From an uncultured Oscillospiraceae bacterium (GTDB taxonomy: Bacteria > Bacillota > Clostridia > Oscillospirales > Oscillospiraceae), in NCBI GenBank assembly GCA_905233595.1, contig CAJOFI010000031.1:657-10109 (forward strand): a stretch of DNA of 9,453 bases, written 5' to 3'. The position numbers were made by a program, and so were the translations under genes. The notes beneath the pieces were generated by a model, which was given only the letters and a program-made list of their open reading frames with translations, ran no database searches and was not told the DNA's origin. Below are positions 1 to 8,427 of the stretch, in pieces. How positions within the stretch are numbered: the stretch's first letter is position 1; each line of letters starts with the position of its first letter.

Positions 1-1419
1 CTAATCCCCCAGCACCGCCATCGCGGCGGCGTACCAGTAGGGGCCGACGTTCACAAAGACCAGCTGCTCGGCGTTCTGCTCGGTGGAGCTGACCTCCTCC
101 GCCCAGGTGCTTGCGGTCTTGTCGAGCGCGAACTGCACCGTGCAGGTGTAGCAGTGCTCGCCGACGCGGTGGAGATTGTCCACGTGCAGCTCCCGGTTCT
201 CCACGGTGCTGCTCGCCGCCCACTGCATCGTGGCGGTGGACTGGGCGATATAGGCGCGAAGCTGCGTCCCGACGAGCGTCGCGTTGACGAGCTTGTTGTA
301 AATGTAGCCGTCGAAGGGCTTGGTCGTGTAGTCCACGTAGGCGCCGAAGTAGCCCTCCGCAAGCTCCCACAGGTGCTCAAGCTCCTTCTGCTCCGCCTCG
401 TCCGCCGCCTCGTCCGAGGGGTAGAAGAAGTGGTAGACCGACTCCCCGCTCATGATGGGCGTCAGAGCTTTCCCGCTTTTGTCGTAGGCCAGCACCTCCG
501 GCGCGGTATAGAGACCGGTGAAGCGGTAGACGTTCGTTTTATAGGCTTCGCTGCCGGTGTAGGACTCCAGCCCCTCCAAAAGCGCGTAGCCGCTCTCACT
601 CACGTCGCTTCTTTTCAGCTCCGCCCCGCCCACGGTGACGCGGAAATCCGCCGGGGCGAAGACCGTGAGCGTGCCCACCGGCTCTGTCACGGCGGAATAG
701 CGCAGGGTCTTCCCCTGCCGGGCGGCGGGAAGCTCCCGCCCGTCGGCGGTGACGTGCAGCTCGCCGTAGAGCGGCGCGACCTTGTAGCGCACGAGCTGCG
801 GCACCTCGTCCATGCGCTGCTCGATGGCGCTCAGCTTTTCAAGCTTCACCCCGCTCTCGCTCAGGCAGTCCTCCCCCAGTATTTTTCCGTTGAGGCGGAT
901 CTCCTGGCTTTGGAAGGCCGTGACCTCCACCGTCGCGCTGCGCAGGTTTTTCGTGACGTCCCCGGTGCTGATGCGCGTCAGCCTCCAGGCGTGCCGTCCG
1001 AAGGGCAGGCGCTGTTCGCTGCTCGTCAGCTCCACGCGCGCGAGGTTCGAGGGGCCGGAACGGACGTAGAAGATCGCGTGCTCGCTGTCGCTGCCGCTCT
1101 TCTCGCTGCGGTAGCTCAGCGGCTCCGTCGTGGTCAGGGATTCGCGGTAGGCCGCGTAGAGCGCCTCGGCGTCCTCGTACTCGCTCACCGTGAAGTCGAG
1201 GTTCTCCCCCGCCTTATTGAGCCAGTCCTCCGCGCTCATGAGCTCCATCAGCTCGTCCATGCGCGCCTCGGGGCGTGTGACCTCGTAGATGCCGAGGTAC
1301 TGATAGAACAGAAAGCAGCCGATCAGCCCCGCGAGCAGCAGCAAAAGCGCCCAGCCGCCCAGGAGCCACAGCCCCAGCCGCTTCTTCGGCTTTTCCTCCC
1401 TCTTCACTTCCTCAGCCAT
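1..1419 (-). CDS. Uncharacterised single-pass membrane protein with large extracytoplasmic part
   Basis: The protein is 472 aa and complete; its TAG stop occupies the first three bases of the window. A short basic cytoplasmic N-terminus (KREEKPKKR) is followed by one hydrophobic helix at about residues 15-42, and the remaining ~430 residues should lie outside the membrane. I recognise no catalytic motif. The last ~120 residues (from about HLWELAEGYFGAYVDY to the VNVGPYWYAA end) have the helix-then-sheet look of an NTF2-like domain, and the overall plan recalls TcaA-type envelope proteins, but there is no N-terminal zinc ribbon; this comparison is inference. I chose the ATG at 1417-1419 over the in-frame GTG at 1426-1428, because GAGGG lies 8 bases before the ATG and would touch the GTG. 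It overlaps the upstream gene by 8 bases, so the two are probably translationally coupled and share an envelope role. Confidence 0.8.
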   Translation of the reverse strand: MAEEVKREEKPKKRLGLWLLGGWALLLLLAGLIGCFLFYQYLGIYEVTRPEARMDELMELMSAEDWLNKAGENLDFTVSEYEDAEALYAAYRESLTTTEPLSYRSEKSGSDSEHAIFYVRSGPSNLARVELTSSEQRLPFGRHAWRLTRISTGDVTKNLRSATVEVTAFQSQEIRLNGKILGEDCLSESGVKLEKLSAIEQRMDEVPQLVRYKVAPLYGELHVTADGRELPAARQGKTLRYSAVTEPVGTLTVFAPADFRVTVGGAELKRSDVSESGYALLEGLESYTGSEAYKTNVYRFTGLYTAPEVLAYDKSGKALTPIMSGESVYHFFYPSDEAADEAEQKELEHLWELAEGYFGAYVDYTTKPFDGYIYNKLVNATLVGTQLRAYIAQSTATMQWAASSTVENRELHVDNLHRVGEHCYTCTVQFALDKTASTWAEEVSSTEQNAEQLVFVNVGPYWYAAAMAVLGD

Positions 1420-2464
1420 CCACGTCACCCTCTTCCATGAGCAAAAACGCCGTGGGGATGCGGCGCGGCCCCACCACGGAGGCGCAGTTGTTGATGATTT
1501 TCCCGCCGTAGACCATCACGGTGGAGGAGCCGCCGTCGAGGTTCCCTGCGTTGACGGCGCCGTATTCCAGCATGATGTCGCAGATATCCTGCATCGTCGC
1601 GCCGAGGGTGCTGATGCTGCGCCCGTCCAGGACGAGCAGCAGCAGCGCCCCGTCCTCCCGCTGGCCGATGGCCGTGCGGGGGTTGACGCCGCCGCCGAGG
1701 TTCTGCTTCTGCACCTCGCCGTTTACGATCAGCGCGGAGGCGAGGCCGTCGTAGGTCTCGAAGCTCACCGCCCAGCGGATGCGCGCGTCCCTGGCCTGCT
1801 GCGCGGTCATGAAGCCGACGTGCAGGATGCCGTCCTCATCAAGCCCCACGAGATGGAAGCCGCTCGCGTGGTTTGCGCCCCAGGTGATCTCCCCGTCGTC
1901 GATGACGATGCCCTGGGGGGTGCTGCCGTTGCCGCGCCCGCCCTCGTCGTTGAAGCCGCCCGCGTTGATGCCCGCGATCGCGCCGTAGCGCTCCACCATC
2001 TCGGTCAGCTCCCAGCCCGGCTCCTTGCCGAAGTTGTCGGAGGTGCCGAGGATGACGCGCCTGGGGTCGTAGACGATGAGGAGCTTTCCCTTGCAGGTGC
2101 CCTCGGAGATGTCCAGCAGCTCGTAGCCGGGGCCTTCGTCCTCTTCCTCCACGCTCTCGGCCATGTGGATGAGGGAGGTGTTGACGTCCTTGCCCTCCTC
2201 GATGGGGGAGCTGACGGACTTATACTGCTCCAGCTCCTCCTCGCTCAAAAAGATGCGGGCGACCCAGCGGATGGCGCTCGTCTCCCGCACGGAGCGGGTG
2301 AAGGTCTCGGTGGCGGTGGGCGAGGGGCCTTTTTCCAGCACCCAGATCACGCCCAGCAGCGCAAAAAGCGCGCACGCAAGCGTCACGCCCAGAAAGCCCA
2401 GCGCGTATTTGACCGGCCCCGGCAGCCTTTTCTTCGTCTTCTCTTGCAGCATTTCGGTATCCAT
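1412..2464 (-). CDS. Membrane-anchored phosphodiester glycosidase (NAGPA) domain protein
   Basis: The protein is 350 aa. Residues 17-43 form an N-terminal membrane anchor, followed by a ~100-residue linker with an acidic stretch (ESVEEEDEG) and a catalytic-type domain from about residue 125 to the end. The domain shows the hallmarks of the phosphodiester glycosidase/NAGPA family: a NAGGF motif (167-171), an NPRTAIG motif (261-267) and NLDGGSS (308-314). Family members cleave sugar phosphodiesters or act on exopolysaccharide and wall polymers; the human relative uncovers mannose-6-phosphate on lysosomal enzymes. The substrate here cannot be read from sequence. An extracytoplasmic location is inferred from the anchor. 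The ATG has AGGAG 5 bases upstream. It is the first gene of a two-gene operon; its stop lies inside the start region of the downstream membrane protein. Confidence 0.9.
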   Translation of the reverse strand: MDTEMLQEKTKKRLPGPVKYALGFLGVTLACALFALLGVIWVLEKGPSPTATETFTRSVRETSAIRWVARIFLSEEELEQYKSVSSPIEEGKDVNTSLIHMAESVEEEDEGPGYELLDISEGTCKGKLLIVYDPRRVILGTSDNFGKEPGWELTEMVERYGAIAGINAGGFNDEGGRGNGSTPQGIVIDDGEITWGANHASGFHLVGLDEDGILHVGFMTAQQARDARIRWAVSFETYDGLASALIVNGEVQKQNLGGGVNPRTAIGQREDGALLLLVLDGRSISTLGATMQDICDIMLEYGAVNAGNLDGGSSTVMVYGGKIINNCASVVGPRRIPTAFLLMEEGDVDG

Positions 2465-2489
2465 AGCGGCTCCTGAATGATCGGTTTTC

Positions 2490-2506
2490 GTAACAATTTA
2501 TGTTAC
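2490..2506. promoter_or_regulatory. Perfect inverted repeat over the -10 box, operator candidate
   Basis: The sequence GTAACAATTTATGTTAC has 6 bp perfect arms (GTAACA/TGTTAC) around a 5 bp A/T centre. It covers the -10 box of the NAGPA operon promoter and the presumed start of transcription, where a dimeric repressor would block polymerase. No regulator gene is visible next to it, so the cognate protein is unknown. Confidence 0.45.
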
Positions 2507-2528
2507 CATCCCGCGCGGAACTTGTCAA
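2500..2528 (-). promoter_or_regulatory. SigA-type promoter of the NAGPA operon
   Basis: On the minus strand a perfect TTGACA (-35, 2523-2528) is followed after exactly 17 bases by TAACAT (-10, 2500-2505). It lies about 36 bases upstream of the ATG at 2464, leaving a short leader with a good ribosome site. The -10 box is embedded in an inverted repeat (2490-2506). Confidence 0.75.
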
Positions 2529-2546
2529 TCCGAAAAAAATGGTCAG

Positions 2547-2719
2547 CACGACAAACGCATGAATGGAGAAACTGTAAACAACACGTCTTGCCTCCCCCTA
2601 TGGGGGAGGTGGCATTTGCCGATCTCCCGCGAGGCAAATGACCGAAACGCCCTCTCAGTCTCGCTCGCAAGCTCAATTGGTCACGTTTTTACAAATTGTT
2701 CACTCATGCGTTTGTCGTG
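2547..2719. repeat. MITE-like non-coding element with 16 bp terminal inverted repeats
   Basis: CACGACAAACGCATGA at 2547-2562 is matched exactly in inverted orientation at 2704-2719. Inside the arms the pairing continues imperfectly (CTGTAAACAACACG against CACGTTTTTACAAATTGTT). The ~170 bp interior holds two more hairpins: CCTCCCCC-TAT-GGGGGAGG (2591-2609) and CATTTGCC/GGCAAATG with a 12-base loop (2613-2640). There is no ORF of note. GGTCAG lies directly outside the left arm (2541-2546) and three bases outside the right arm (2723-2728), possibly a remnant of a target duplication. Sequences of this kind (GGGGGAGG hairpin, GCAAATGAC, CTCTCAGTCTCGCT) look like the dispersed repeats of Oscillospiraceae genomes, which is a recollection and not a search result. 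Confidence 0.65.
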
Positions 2720-2744
2720 AGTGGTCAGTGGCCACTGACCACTC
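2719..2744. repeat. 26 bp perfect palindrome
   Basis: The half-site GAGTGGTCAGTGG (2719-2731) is followed immediately by its exact reverse complement CCACTGACCACTC (2732-2744), with no central spacer. It abuts the right arm of the MITE-like element and lies about 65 bp upstream of the gdhA -35 box. No T-run follows, so a terminator is unlikely. It could be a protein-binding site, or the product of an excision or inversion at the end of the element. Confidence 0.7.
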
Positions 2745-2798
2745 GATTTGTGCGATTTATACAGTATAATCGGGGTTTGGCCGTATTATAATTCATGA

Positions 2799-4226
<1,428 letters not shown>

Positions 4227-4263
4227 GTTTTGAGGAGACGCGGTTTTCCCGTGAATAAAGAAA

Positions 4264-4297
4264 CCGGGCTGGGAATTGAAAACCCAGCCCGGGTTTT
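4264..4297. terminator. Bidirectional terminator between gdhA and the convergent operon
   Basis: The hairpin has a 10 bp perfect stem CCGGGCTGGG/CCCAGCCCGG (4264-4273 and 4283-4292) and a 9-base loop. TTTT follows on the plus strand (4294-4297), and on the minus strand TTT is followed by a T-rich stretch. It lies 38 bases after the gdhA stop and 24 bases beyond the stop of the minus-strand ATPase gene, so it probably serves both. Confidence 0.85.
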
Positions 4298-4320
4298 ACT
4301 ATCTCAAAACGCAAAACTGT

Positions 4321-6225
4321 CTACGCCTGGCGGCAGGTGAACAGCAGCACCTGGCGGTCCCTTGCGATCTGCTTTAGAAGCTCCATGGCCTGCTTGAAGC
4401 GGGTCTCGTCGAGGTTTACCAGCGCGTCGTCGATGATGAGCGGGCAGGGCTCCCCCTCGGGGAGCGCGAGCTCGCACACCGCGAGGCGCACCGCGAGATA
4501 CATGAGGTCGAGCGTCCCCGCGCTCAGATACTCGCTGTCGCGGGCGAGCGCGTCGCCCTTCGTGCGGGCGCGGGCGGAGAAGTCGCGGTTAATGAGCACG
4601 TCCTCGTAGCGCCCGCCCGTCACCTCGGACATATACTGCGCGGCGAGCCGCCCCAGCTCCGGCGAGAAGCGGCGCTGCAGCTCGGTGTCGGCCTCGCGCA
4701 GGGCGTCCTCCGCCATGCTGATCGCGTCGTATTCCTCCTGGATCTGCTCATACTGCTCGCGCAGGCAGCTTAAAGAGCTTGCCAGCACCAGCGGGTCGCC
4801 CATCGCGGAGAGCCGCCCGTTTAATTCCGCGATCCTCGCCGACAGGCGCTCCCCCTCCGCGCGCGCGGCGGTGAGCGCGCGGCTGAGCTTCGCCGCCTCC
4901 GTACTGCCGGAGGCGAAGTCCAGCTCCGAGATCGCGCTCTCCTCGAGCGAGGTGATGCGCGTGCGCGTCTGCTCGTAGGCCTCCCGGCTGAGCCGTTCCG
5001 CCTCCTCCGCCTCGCGCAGCGCGTCCTCGAGCGCCATGTGCCGCCGGAGGATGCCCTCCAGCTCCGCCGCGGTGCTCACGCGGTAACTCTTGAGGATCTG
5101 CCGCCGCCGCTCGAGCGCCTGCTGGGCGGTCTGCCGCGCTTTGGAATAGCGCAGCAGCAGCACCACCGCCGCCGCGCACAACAGCCCCGCCGCGCACATC
5201 ACGGGCAGCAGCGGCTTGACGCTGTACACCGCCGCGCACACCGCCGCGAGCACGAAGCAGAGGATCGCGGGCCACAGCGCCTTGCCGGTCTTGCGCGTGC
5301 GGGAGAGACTTTTCAGCTCCTCCCGGTCGCGCGTGAGCTTCTCGTGCAGCGCCTCGCGGCTCATGTCGCCAAAATCGCTCTGCCGCAGCTCCTCGCGGCG
5401 CCGGGAGAGCGCCTGCACGGTCTCGTCGTGGGCGTCGCTCGCCTCCTGCAGCTCCTTATGCCCGCTGCTCAGACGGCTCAGCGCGTCCTTGCGCTGGCGC
5501 TTGCGGCTCTCGGTGACGGCCTGCTCGAGCCGCGCGCAGTCGGCGCGGTTCTGCTCAAGCTCCCGCTCGAGCCGCTGCACGTCCTCCACCGAGCCGCCCA
5601 TGTCGTCGAGCCTGCCCTGCAGCTCGTCCATCCTGCCCTCCAGCTCCGGCAAAAGCCCGCGCCGGTTGAAGCGGCGCTTGCGCTGCCAGGCGCGAAGCCG
5701 CTCGTCCGCCTCGGAAAAGGAGCTCTGCTCCTCCCCGGTGGCGACGATGGCCGCGATGCGCTTTTCCAGGTCGGGGCTGCCCGACACGGCGACGGCGCCC
5801 TGCCCCACGAAAGCCGTGCGGCGGAACACGTCCCGCGTCACGCCGGTCAGCAGCTCCCCCGCGTTCTGGCCGGTCATGCCGTCCACCGGGGTGTTCGTGC
5901 CCGTGTAGAGGGCGGAGAACTCCTTCATCGGCGCGCCCTTGGCGTGGGTCGTGCGGCTGAGAGTGATGTCGCAGTTGTCGGCCGTCAGCTCCATCGTGCC
6001 CTCCATCGGCGCGCCCGACCAGGGGGCGTAGCGCTGCTTGTCGGGGAGGTGACCTGCCCGCGCGCGCTCGGCGGAGTCCACCCCGTAGAGCATGGCCTGG
6101 ATGAAGGCGCACCAGGTCGATTTGCCCGATTCATTGGGCGCGTAGATCACGTTGAGCCCCTCGTGGAAGCTCAGGCTCTCGTTTTCCAGCTTCCCGAAGG
6201 ACGCCGTCAGCTTACGGATCTTCAT
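4321..6225 (-). CDS. SbcC/YhaN-like SMC-type ATPase with central membrane hairpin
   Basis: The 634-residue protein has the split ABC-ATPase layout of the Rad50/SbcC group. The N-terminal part carries a Walker A (APNESGKST, 29-37) and a Q-loop (GQG, 141-143). A coiled-coil-rich middle follows, then the signature-like YLSAGTLD (566-573), Walker B LIIDD (596-600) and a D-loop-like VNLDE. Two hydrophobic helices at about 317-358 sit in the middle of the coiled coil, and there is no CxxC zinc hook. It therefore resembles the membrane-associated YhaN type more than true SbcC, and it is far shorter than either (usually about 950-1100 aa). The chain ends at LFTCRQA, with Arg where ABC-type ATPases usually place the H-loop histidine. 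The first Walker A glycine is Ala. The ATG at 6225 has AGGAGGT 8 bases upstream and overlaps the nuclease gene by 14 bases, so the two probably form one complex. Confidence 0.88.
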   Translation of the reverse strand: MKIRKLTASFGKLENESLSFHEGLNVIYAPNESGKSTWCAFIQAMLYGVDSAERARAGHLPDKQRYAPWSGAPMEGTMELTADNCDITLSRTTHAKGAPMKEFSALYTGTNTPVDGMTGQNAGELLTGVTRDVFRRTAFVGQGAVAVSGSPDLEKRIAAIVATGEEQSSFSEADERLRAWQRKRRFNRRGLLPELEGRMDELQGRLDDMGGSVEDVQRLERELEQNRADCARLEQAVTESRKRQRKDALSRLSSGHKELQEASDAHDETVQALSRRREELRQSDFGDMSREALHEKLTRDREELKSLSRTRKTGKALWPAILCFVLAAVCAAVYSVKPLLPVMCAAGLLCAAAVVLLLRYSKARQTAQQALERRRQILKSYRVSTAAELEGILRRHMALEDALREAEEAERLSREAYEQTRTRITSLEESAISELDFASGSTEAAKLSRALTAARAEGERLSARIAELNGRLSAMGDPLVLASSLSCLREQYEQIQEEYDAISMAEDALREADTELQRRFSPELGRLAAQYMSEVTGGRYEDVLINRDFSARARTKGDALARDSEYLSAGTLDLMYLAVRLAVCELALPEGEPCPLIIDDALVNLDETRFKQAMELLKQIARDRQVLLFTCRQA

Positions 6226-7327
6226 GCTGCACCACCTCCTCGGCGTTGTTGAGCGCGGCAAGCCCCCAGCGCGCCGCCTGCTCGATGCGCTTGCGCTCCT
6301 CATCGTCGCGCGCCTTCTCGTAGCGCTGCAAAAGCCTGCGCAGGAAAAGCCCGCGCAGCGTATCCTCCCCCGCGCTGTCCCACACGCCGCGCCGCAGCCG
6401 CGTCTCGTCGCGAAGTTGCAGCTCGAAGAACATATCGGAGAGGTTTTCGTAGAGCTTCTTCAGGTCCGGCGACTCGTCCGTCTCGCCGCTGAGCACGATG
6501 CGGTAGACGTCGCTCACCGTGTCGTCCGGAAGCTGGGTGTGCACCGCGAGCAGCGGGTCTGCCCCGCTCACGTCGAGCTTCACGGTCTCATAGCGGCGCT
6601 TGGCGATGCAGACGCTTTTGAGCTCGCACTCGCCCTCGGTGAGCGTCACAATGCTGACGGTCTTCTCCCCCGTCTCGTCAAAGCCGCGCCCCTCCGGGCA
6701 GCCCGGCCAGGAATACCAGGTGCTCCCGGCGCGCAGAAGGCCGCTGGCCTTGTGGATGTGCCCCAGCGCGACGTAGTCCATGCCGCTCTCTTCAAGCTGC
6801 TGCTCGCTGATCGGGTCATAGCGGGAGTCCTTCACGCCCACCTCCCCGTGCAGGCAGAGGACGTGGAACACGTCCTGCTCCCTCGGCGCGCGGAAGCCCT
6901 CGAGCAGCCCCGCGCTCGTCGGCTCGGTGAAGGCCGCGCCGTAGACGCGCGCGCCGAGCTCCGGCAGCACGACGCTGCGCACCGCGCTGTCGGTGAAGAC
7001 GTGCACGTGCTCGGGAAGCTGCAATCTCGCGTAAGGTGAGCGCGGCGAGTACCAGTCGTGATTGCCGGGGGAGATGAACACCGGCGCCGGAACCTCCCGC
7101 AGGGCGCGCAGAAGCTCCTCCCCGGTCTCGTAATAGGTGTTGGCCGAGTCAAGCAGATCGCCCGCGAGCAGCACCAGCTCCACCTGCTCCTCGGCGGCGA
7201 GCTCCGCAAGCCTGCCCAGCAGCTCCCGCTGCTCCGCCCGGCGGATCGCGGCCTTGCCCGCCGAGAGCCCCTCGAAGGGGGAGTCCAGGTGCAGATCGGC
7301 CGCGTGCAGAATTTTCAGCTTTCTCAT
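6212..7327 (-). CDS. SbcD/YhaO-like metallophosphoesterase, DNA repair exonuclease subunit
   Basis: The 371-residue protein shows the complete two-metal calcineurin-like phosphoesterase motif set: D11 and H13 (ADLHLD), D57 (GDLLD), N89-H90-D91 (GNHDW), H160 (LHGE), and H190 and H192 (GHIH). The family includes the Mre11/SbcD nucleases, which process DNA ends with their Rad50/SbcC ATPase. The length (~370 aa) and the following ATPase gene point to the SbcD/YhaO branch. The C-terminal ~120 residues, rich in charged helices, would be the ATPase-docking region by analogy. The start ATG overlaps the stop of the upstream YmdB-like gene in an ATGA tetranucleotide (7324-7327), indicating translational coupling. 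Action on chromosomal DNA ends, perhaps near the membrane given the partner's helices, is inference. Confidence 0.9.
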   Translation of the reverse strand: MRKLKILHAADLHLDSPFEGLSAGKAAIRRAEQRELLGRLAELAAEEQVELVLLAGDLLDSANTYYETGEELLRALREVPAPVFISPGNHDWYSPRSPYARLQLPEHVHVFTDSAVRSVVLPELGARVYGAAFTEPTSAGLLEGFRAPREQDVFHVLCLHGEVGVKDSRYDPISEQQLEESGMDYVALGHIHKASGLLRAGSTWYSWPGCPEGRGFDETGEKTVSIVTLTEGECELKSVCIAKRRYETVKLDVSGADPLLAVHTQLPDDTVSDVYRIVLSGETDESPDLKKLYENLSDMFFELQLRDETRLRRGVWDSAGEDTLRGLFLRRLLQRYEKARDDEERKRIEQAARWGLAALNNAEEVVQHEDP

Positions 7328-8097
7328 TCCAGCCTCACACTCTCCGCGCTGACGCAGCGCCCCGTCTCAGGCTCGATCACGAACAGGCAGCCCTCCAGCT
7401 TGCCCGGCCCCTTGGCCGCGGCGTAGCGCTGGGGCGGGTCGCCCATGAACTTGCCGATGCTCTGCTCGGGGTCGATGCCCAGCACCGAATCCCGCGCGCC
7501 CGTCATGCCGAGGTCGGTAATGTAGCCCGTCCCCTTGGGCAGCACGCAGGCGTCCGAGGTCTGCACATGGGTGTGCGTGCCCCAGACGGCGCTGGCCTTC
7601 CCGTCGAGCAGGTAGCCCATCGCCCGCTTCTCGCTGGTGCCCTCGGCGTGGAAATCCACGAGGATGATCTTCTCCTTGATCTCCGCCATGTAGCCGTCGG
7701 CGATCACGAAGGGGTTATCCGTGTTGTTGTCGAGCGTGAAGCGCCCCATGAGGTTTAAGACGCACACGTCCCCGAAGGGCGCGGAATACACCGCGATGCC
7801 CCGCCCCGGGCACTGGGGACCGAAGTTCGCCGGGCGCAAAATTTTGCTGCGCTCGTCGAGATAGGGGCGCAGCTCGGTGCGCGTCCAGGTGTGGTTGCCG
7901 AGGGTGATGACGTCCGCCCCGGCGCGGAAGATCTGATCCGCCTGCCGCGGCGTGATGCCGACGACGTTCGCGTTCTCGCCGTTGACCACGACGAAGTCGA
8001 TCCCGTTTTCCTTGCGGTAAGCCTTGAGCCGCTTTTCCAGAAACAGCAGCCCCGGTTCCCCGCACACGTCGCCCACGGCCAGTATTTTTACAGCCAT
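7324..8097 (-). CDS. ymdB: YmdB-family metallophosphoesterase (2',3'-cyclic nucleotide phosphodiesterase type)
   Basis: The 257-residue protein matches the YmdB family in length and in order of motifs: GDVCGEPG at the N-terminus (D10), VNGENA, LGNHTW, VDFHAEGTSEK, GTHTHVQT and TDLGMTG. Together these supply the Asp/Glu/Asn/His ligands of a di-metal centre. B. subtilis YmdB hydrolyses 2',3'-cyclic nucleotides and affects biofilm and motility decisions, acting in the cytoplasm. The frame extends upstream to 8433, but the ATG at 8097 is the start: AGGAGG lies 7 bases before it, the protein then begins exactly at the family N-terminus (MAVKILAVGD), and the promoter lies further upstream. It is the first gene of the operon with the SbcD- and SbcC-like genes. 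In B. subtilis and many Clostridia, ymdB instead sits by the RNase Y gene, so this context is unusual. Confidence 0.93.
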   Translation of the reverse strand: MAVKILAVGDVCGEPGLLFLEKRLKAYRKENGIDFVVVNGENANVVGITPRQADQIFRAGADVITLGNHTWTRTELRPYLDERSKILRPANFGPQCPGRGIAVYSAPFGDVCVLNLMGRFTLDNNTDNPFVIADGYMAEIKEKIILVDFHAEGTSEKRAMGYLLDGKASAVWGTHTHVQTSDACVLPKGTGYITDLGMTGARDSVLGIDPEQSIGKFMGDPPQRYAAAKGPGKLEGCLFVIEPETGRCVSAESVRLE

Positions 8098-8135
8098 ACA
8101 AGCGCCTCCTCTGCTATGCTTTCCTTGATTGTAAT

Positions 8136-8165
8136 ATTGTACCACAATTCTCCCGCAAGTATCAA
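8136..8165 (-). promoter_or_regulatory. Promoter of the ymdB-sbcD-sbcC-like operon
   Basis: On the minus strand TTGATA (8160-8165), an 18-base spacer and TACAAT (8136-8141) preceded by TGG (extended -10) lie about 40 bases before the ymdB ATG. The region is shared with the divergent miniprotein gene, for which I see no equally good plus-strand promoter. Confidence 0.7.
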
Positions 8166-8211
8166 CGGTAATCTTGGGCATACTACAAATGAAAGGAAAG
8201 GAGGCGCAGAA

Positions 8212-8364
8212 ATGGACAAGAAAATGATCGCCATGGGCATGATGGGCGCGGCCGCCGTGGGCGGAGCCGTGATGCTGCTCAAGCCGAAGAAGAACCGCCG
8301 CGTGAAAAAGGCGCTCAAAACCGTCGGCGACGCCGTCAACACCATCTCCGGCATGCTCGGCTGA
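8212..8364 (+). CDS. 50-residue membrane miniprotein with basic tail
   Basis: The frame encodes 50 aa beginning MDKKMIAMGM. A glycine-, alanine- and methionine-rich hydrophobic helix (about residues 5-23) is followed by a strongly basic segment (KPKKNRRVKKALK) and a short amphipathic tail ending SGMLG. The ribosome site AAAGGAGG (8197-8204) is 7 bases before the ATG, which is strong support for translation despite the small size. The positive charge after the helix predicts an external N-terminus and cytoplasmic tail. The layout recalls small glycine-zipper, YtxH-like membrane proteins, but I cannot assign a family or function. It is divergent from the ymdB operon with 114 bases between the starts. 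The only hairpin after the stop is weak, so it may read toward the tRNA gene. Confidence 0.8.
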   Translation: MDKKMIAMGMMGAAAVGGAVMLLKPKKNRRVKKALKTVGDAVNTISGMLG

Positions 8365-8384
8365 GAGGGAGCCTTTCTCCAAGG

Positions 8385-8419
8385 GCAAATTTTTTTGAGG
8401 GAAAGCAAAATTTTTTTGA
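8385..8419 (+). repeat. Short A/T-tract direct repeat upstream of the tRNA promoter
   Basis: GCAAATTTTTTTGA (8385-8398) is repeated as GCAAAATTTTTTTGA (8405-8419), two helical turns (20 bp) apart. The repeats end 8 bases before the tRNA -35 box. Phased A/T tracts in this place could act as an UP-like or bent-DNA enhancer of the tRNA promoter; the T-runs could also help end transcription of the miniprotein gene. Confidence 0.45.
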
Positions 8420-8427
8420 AAAACCCC

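Noticed and set aside
154..1440. Long plus-strand open frame opposite the membrane protein gene
   Set aside because: It is an antisense shadow in GC-rich DNA with a low-complexity Arg/Leu/Ala/His composition. The minus-strand frame has a membrane anchor, ribosome site and operon context.
5038..6252. Long plus-strand open frame opposite the SbcC-like gene
   Set aside because: It is an antisense shadow; the minus-strand frame has Walker A, signature and Walker B motifs in the right order.
8365..8384. Terminator directly after the miniprotein gene
   Set aside because: The only stem is about 4 bp (GGAG/CTCC) followed by a purine-rich stretch before the T-run, too weak to call.
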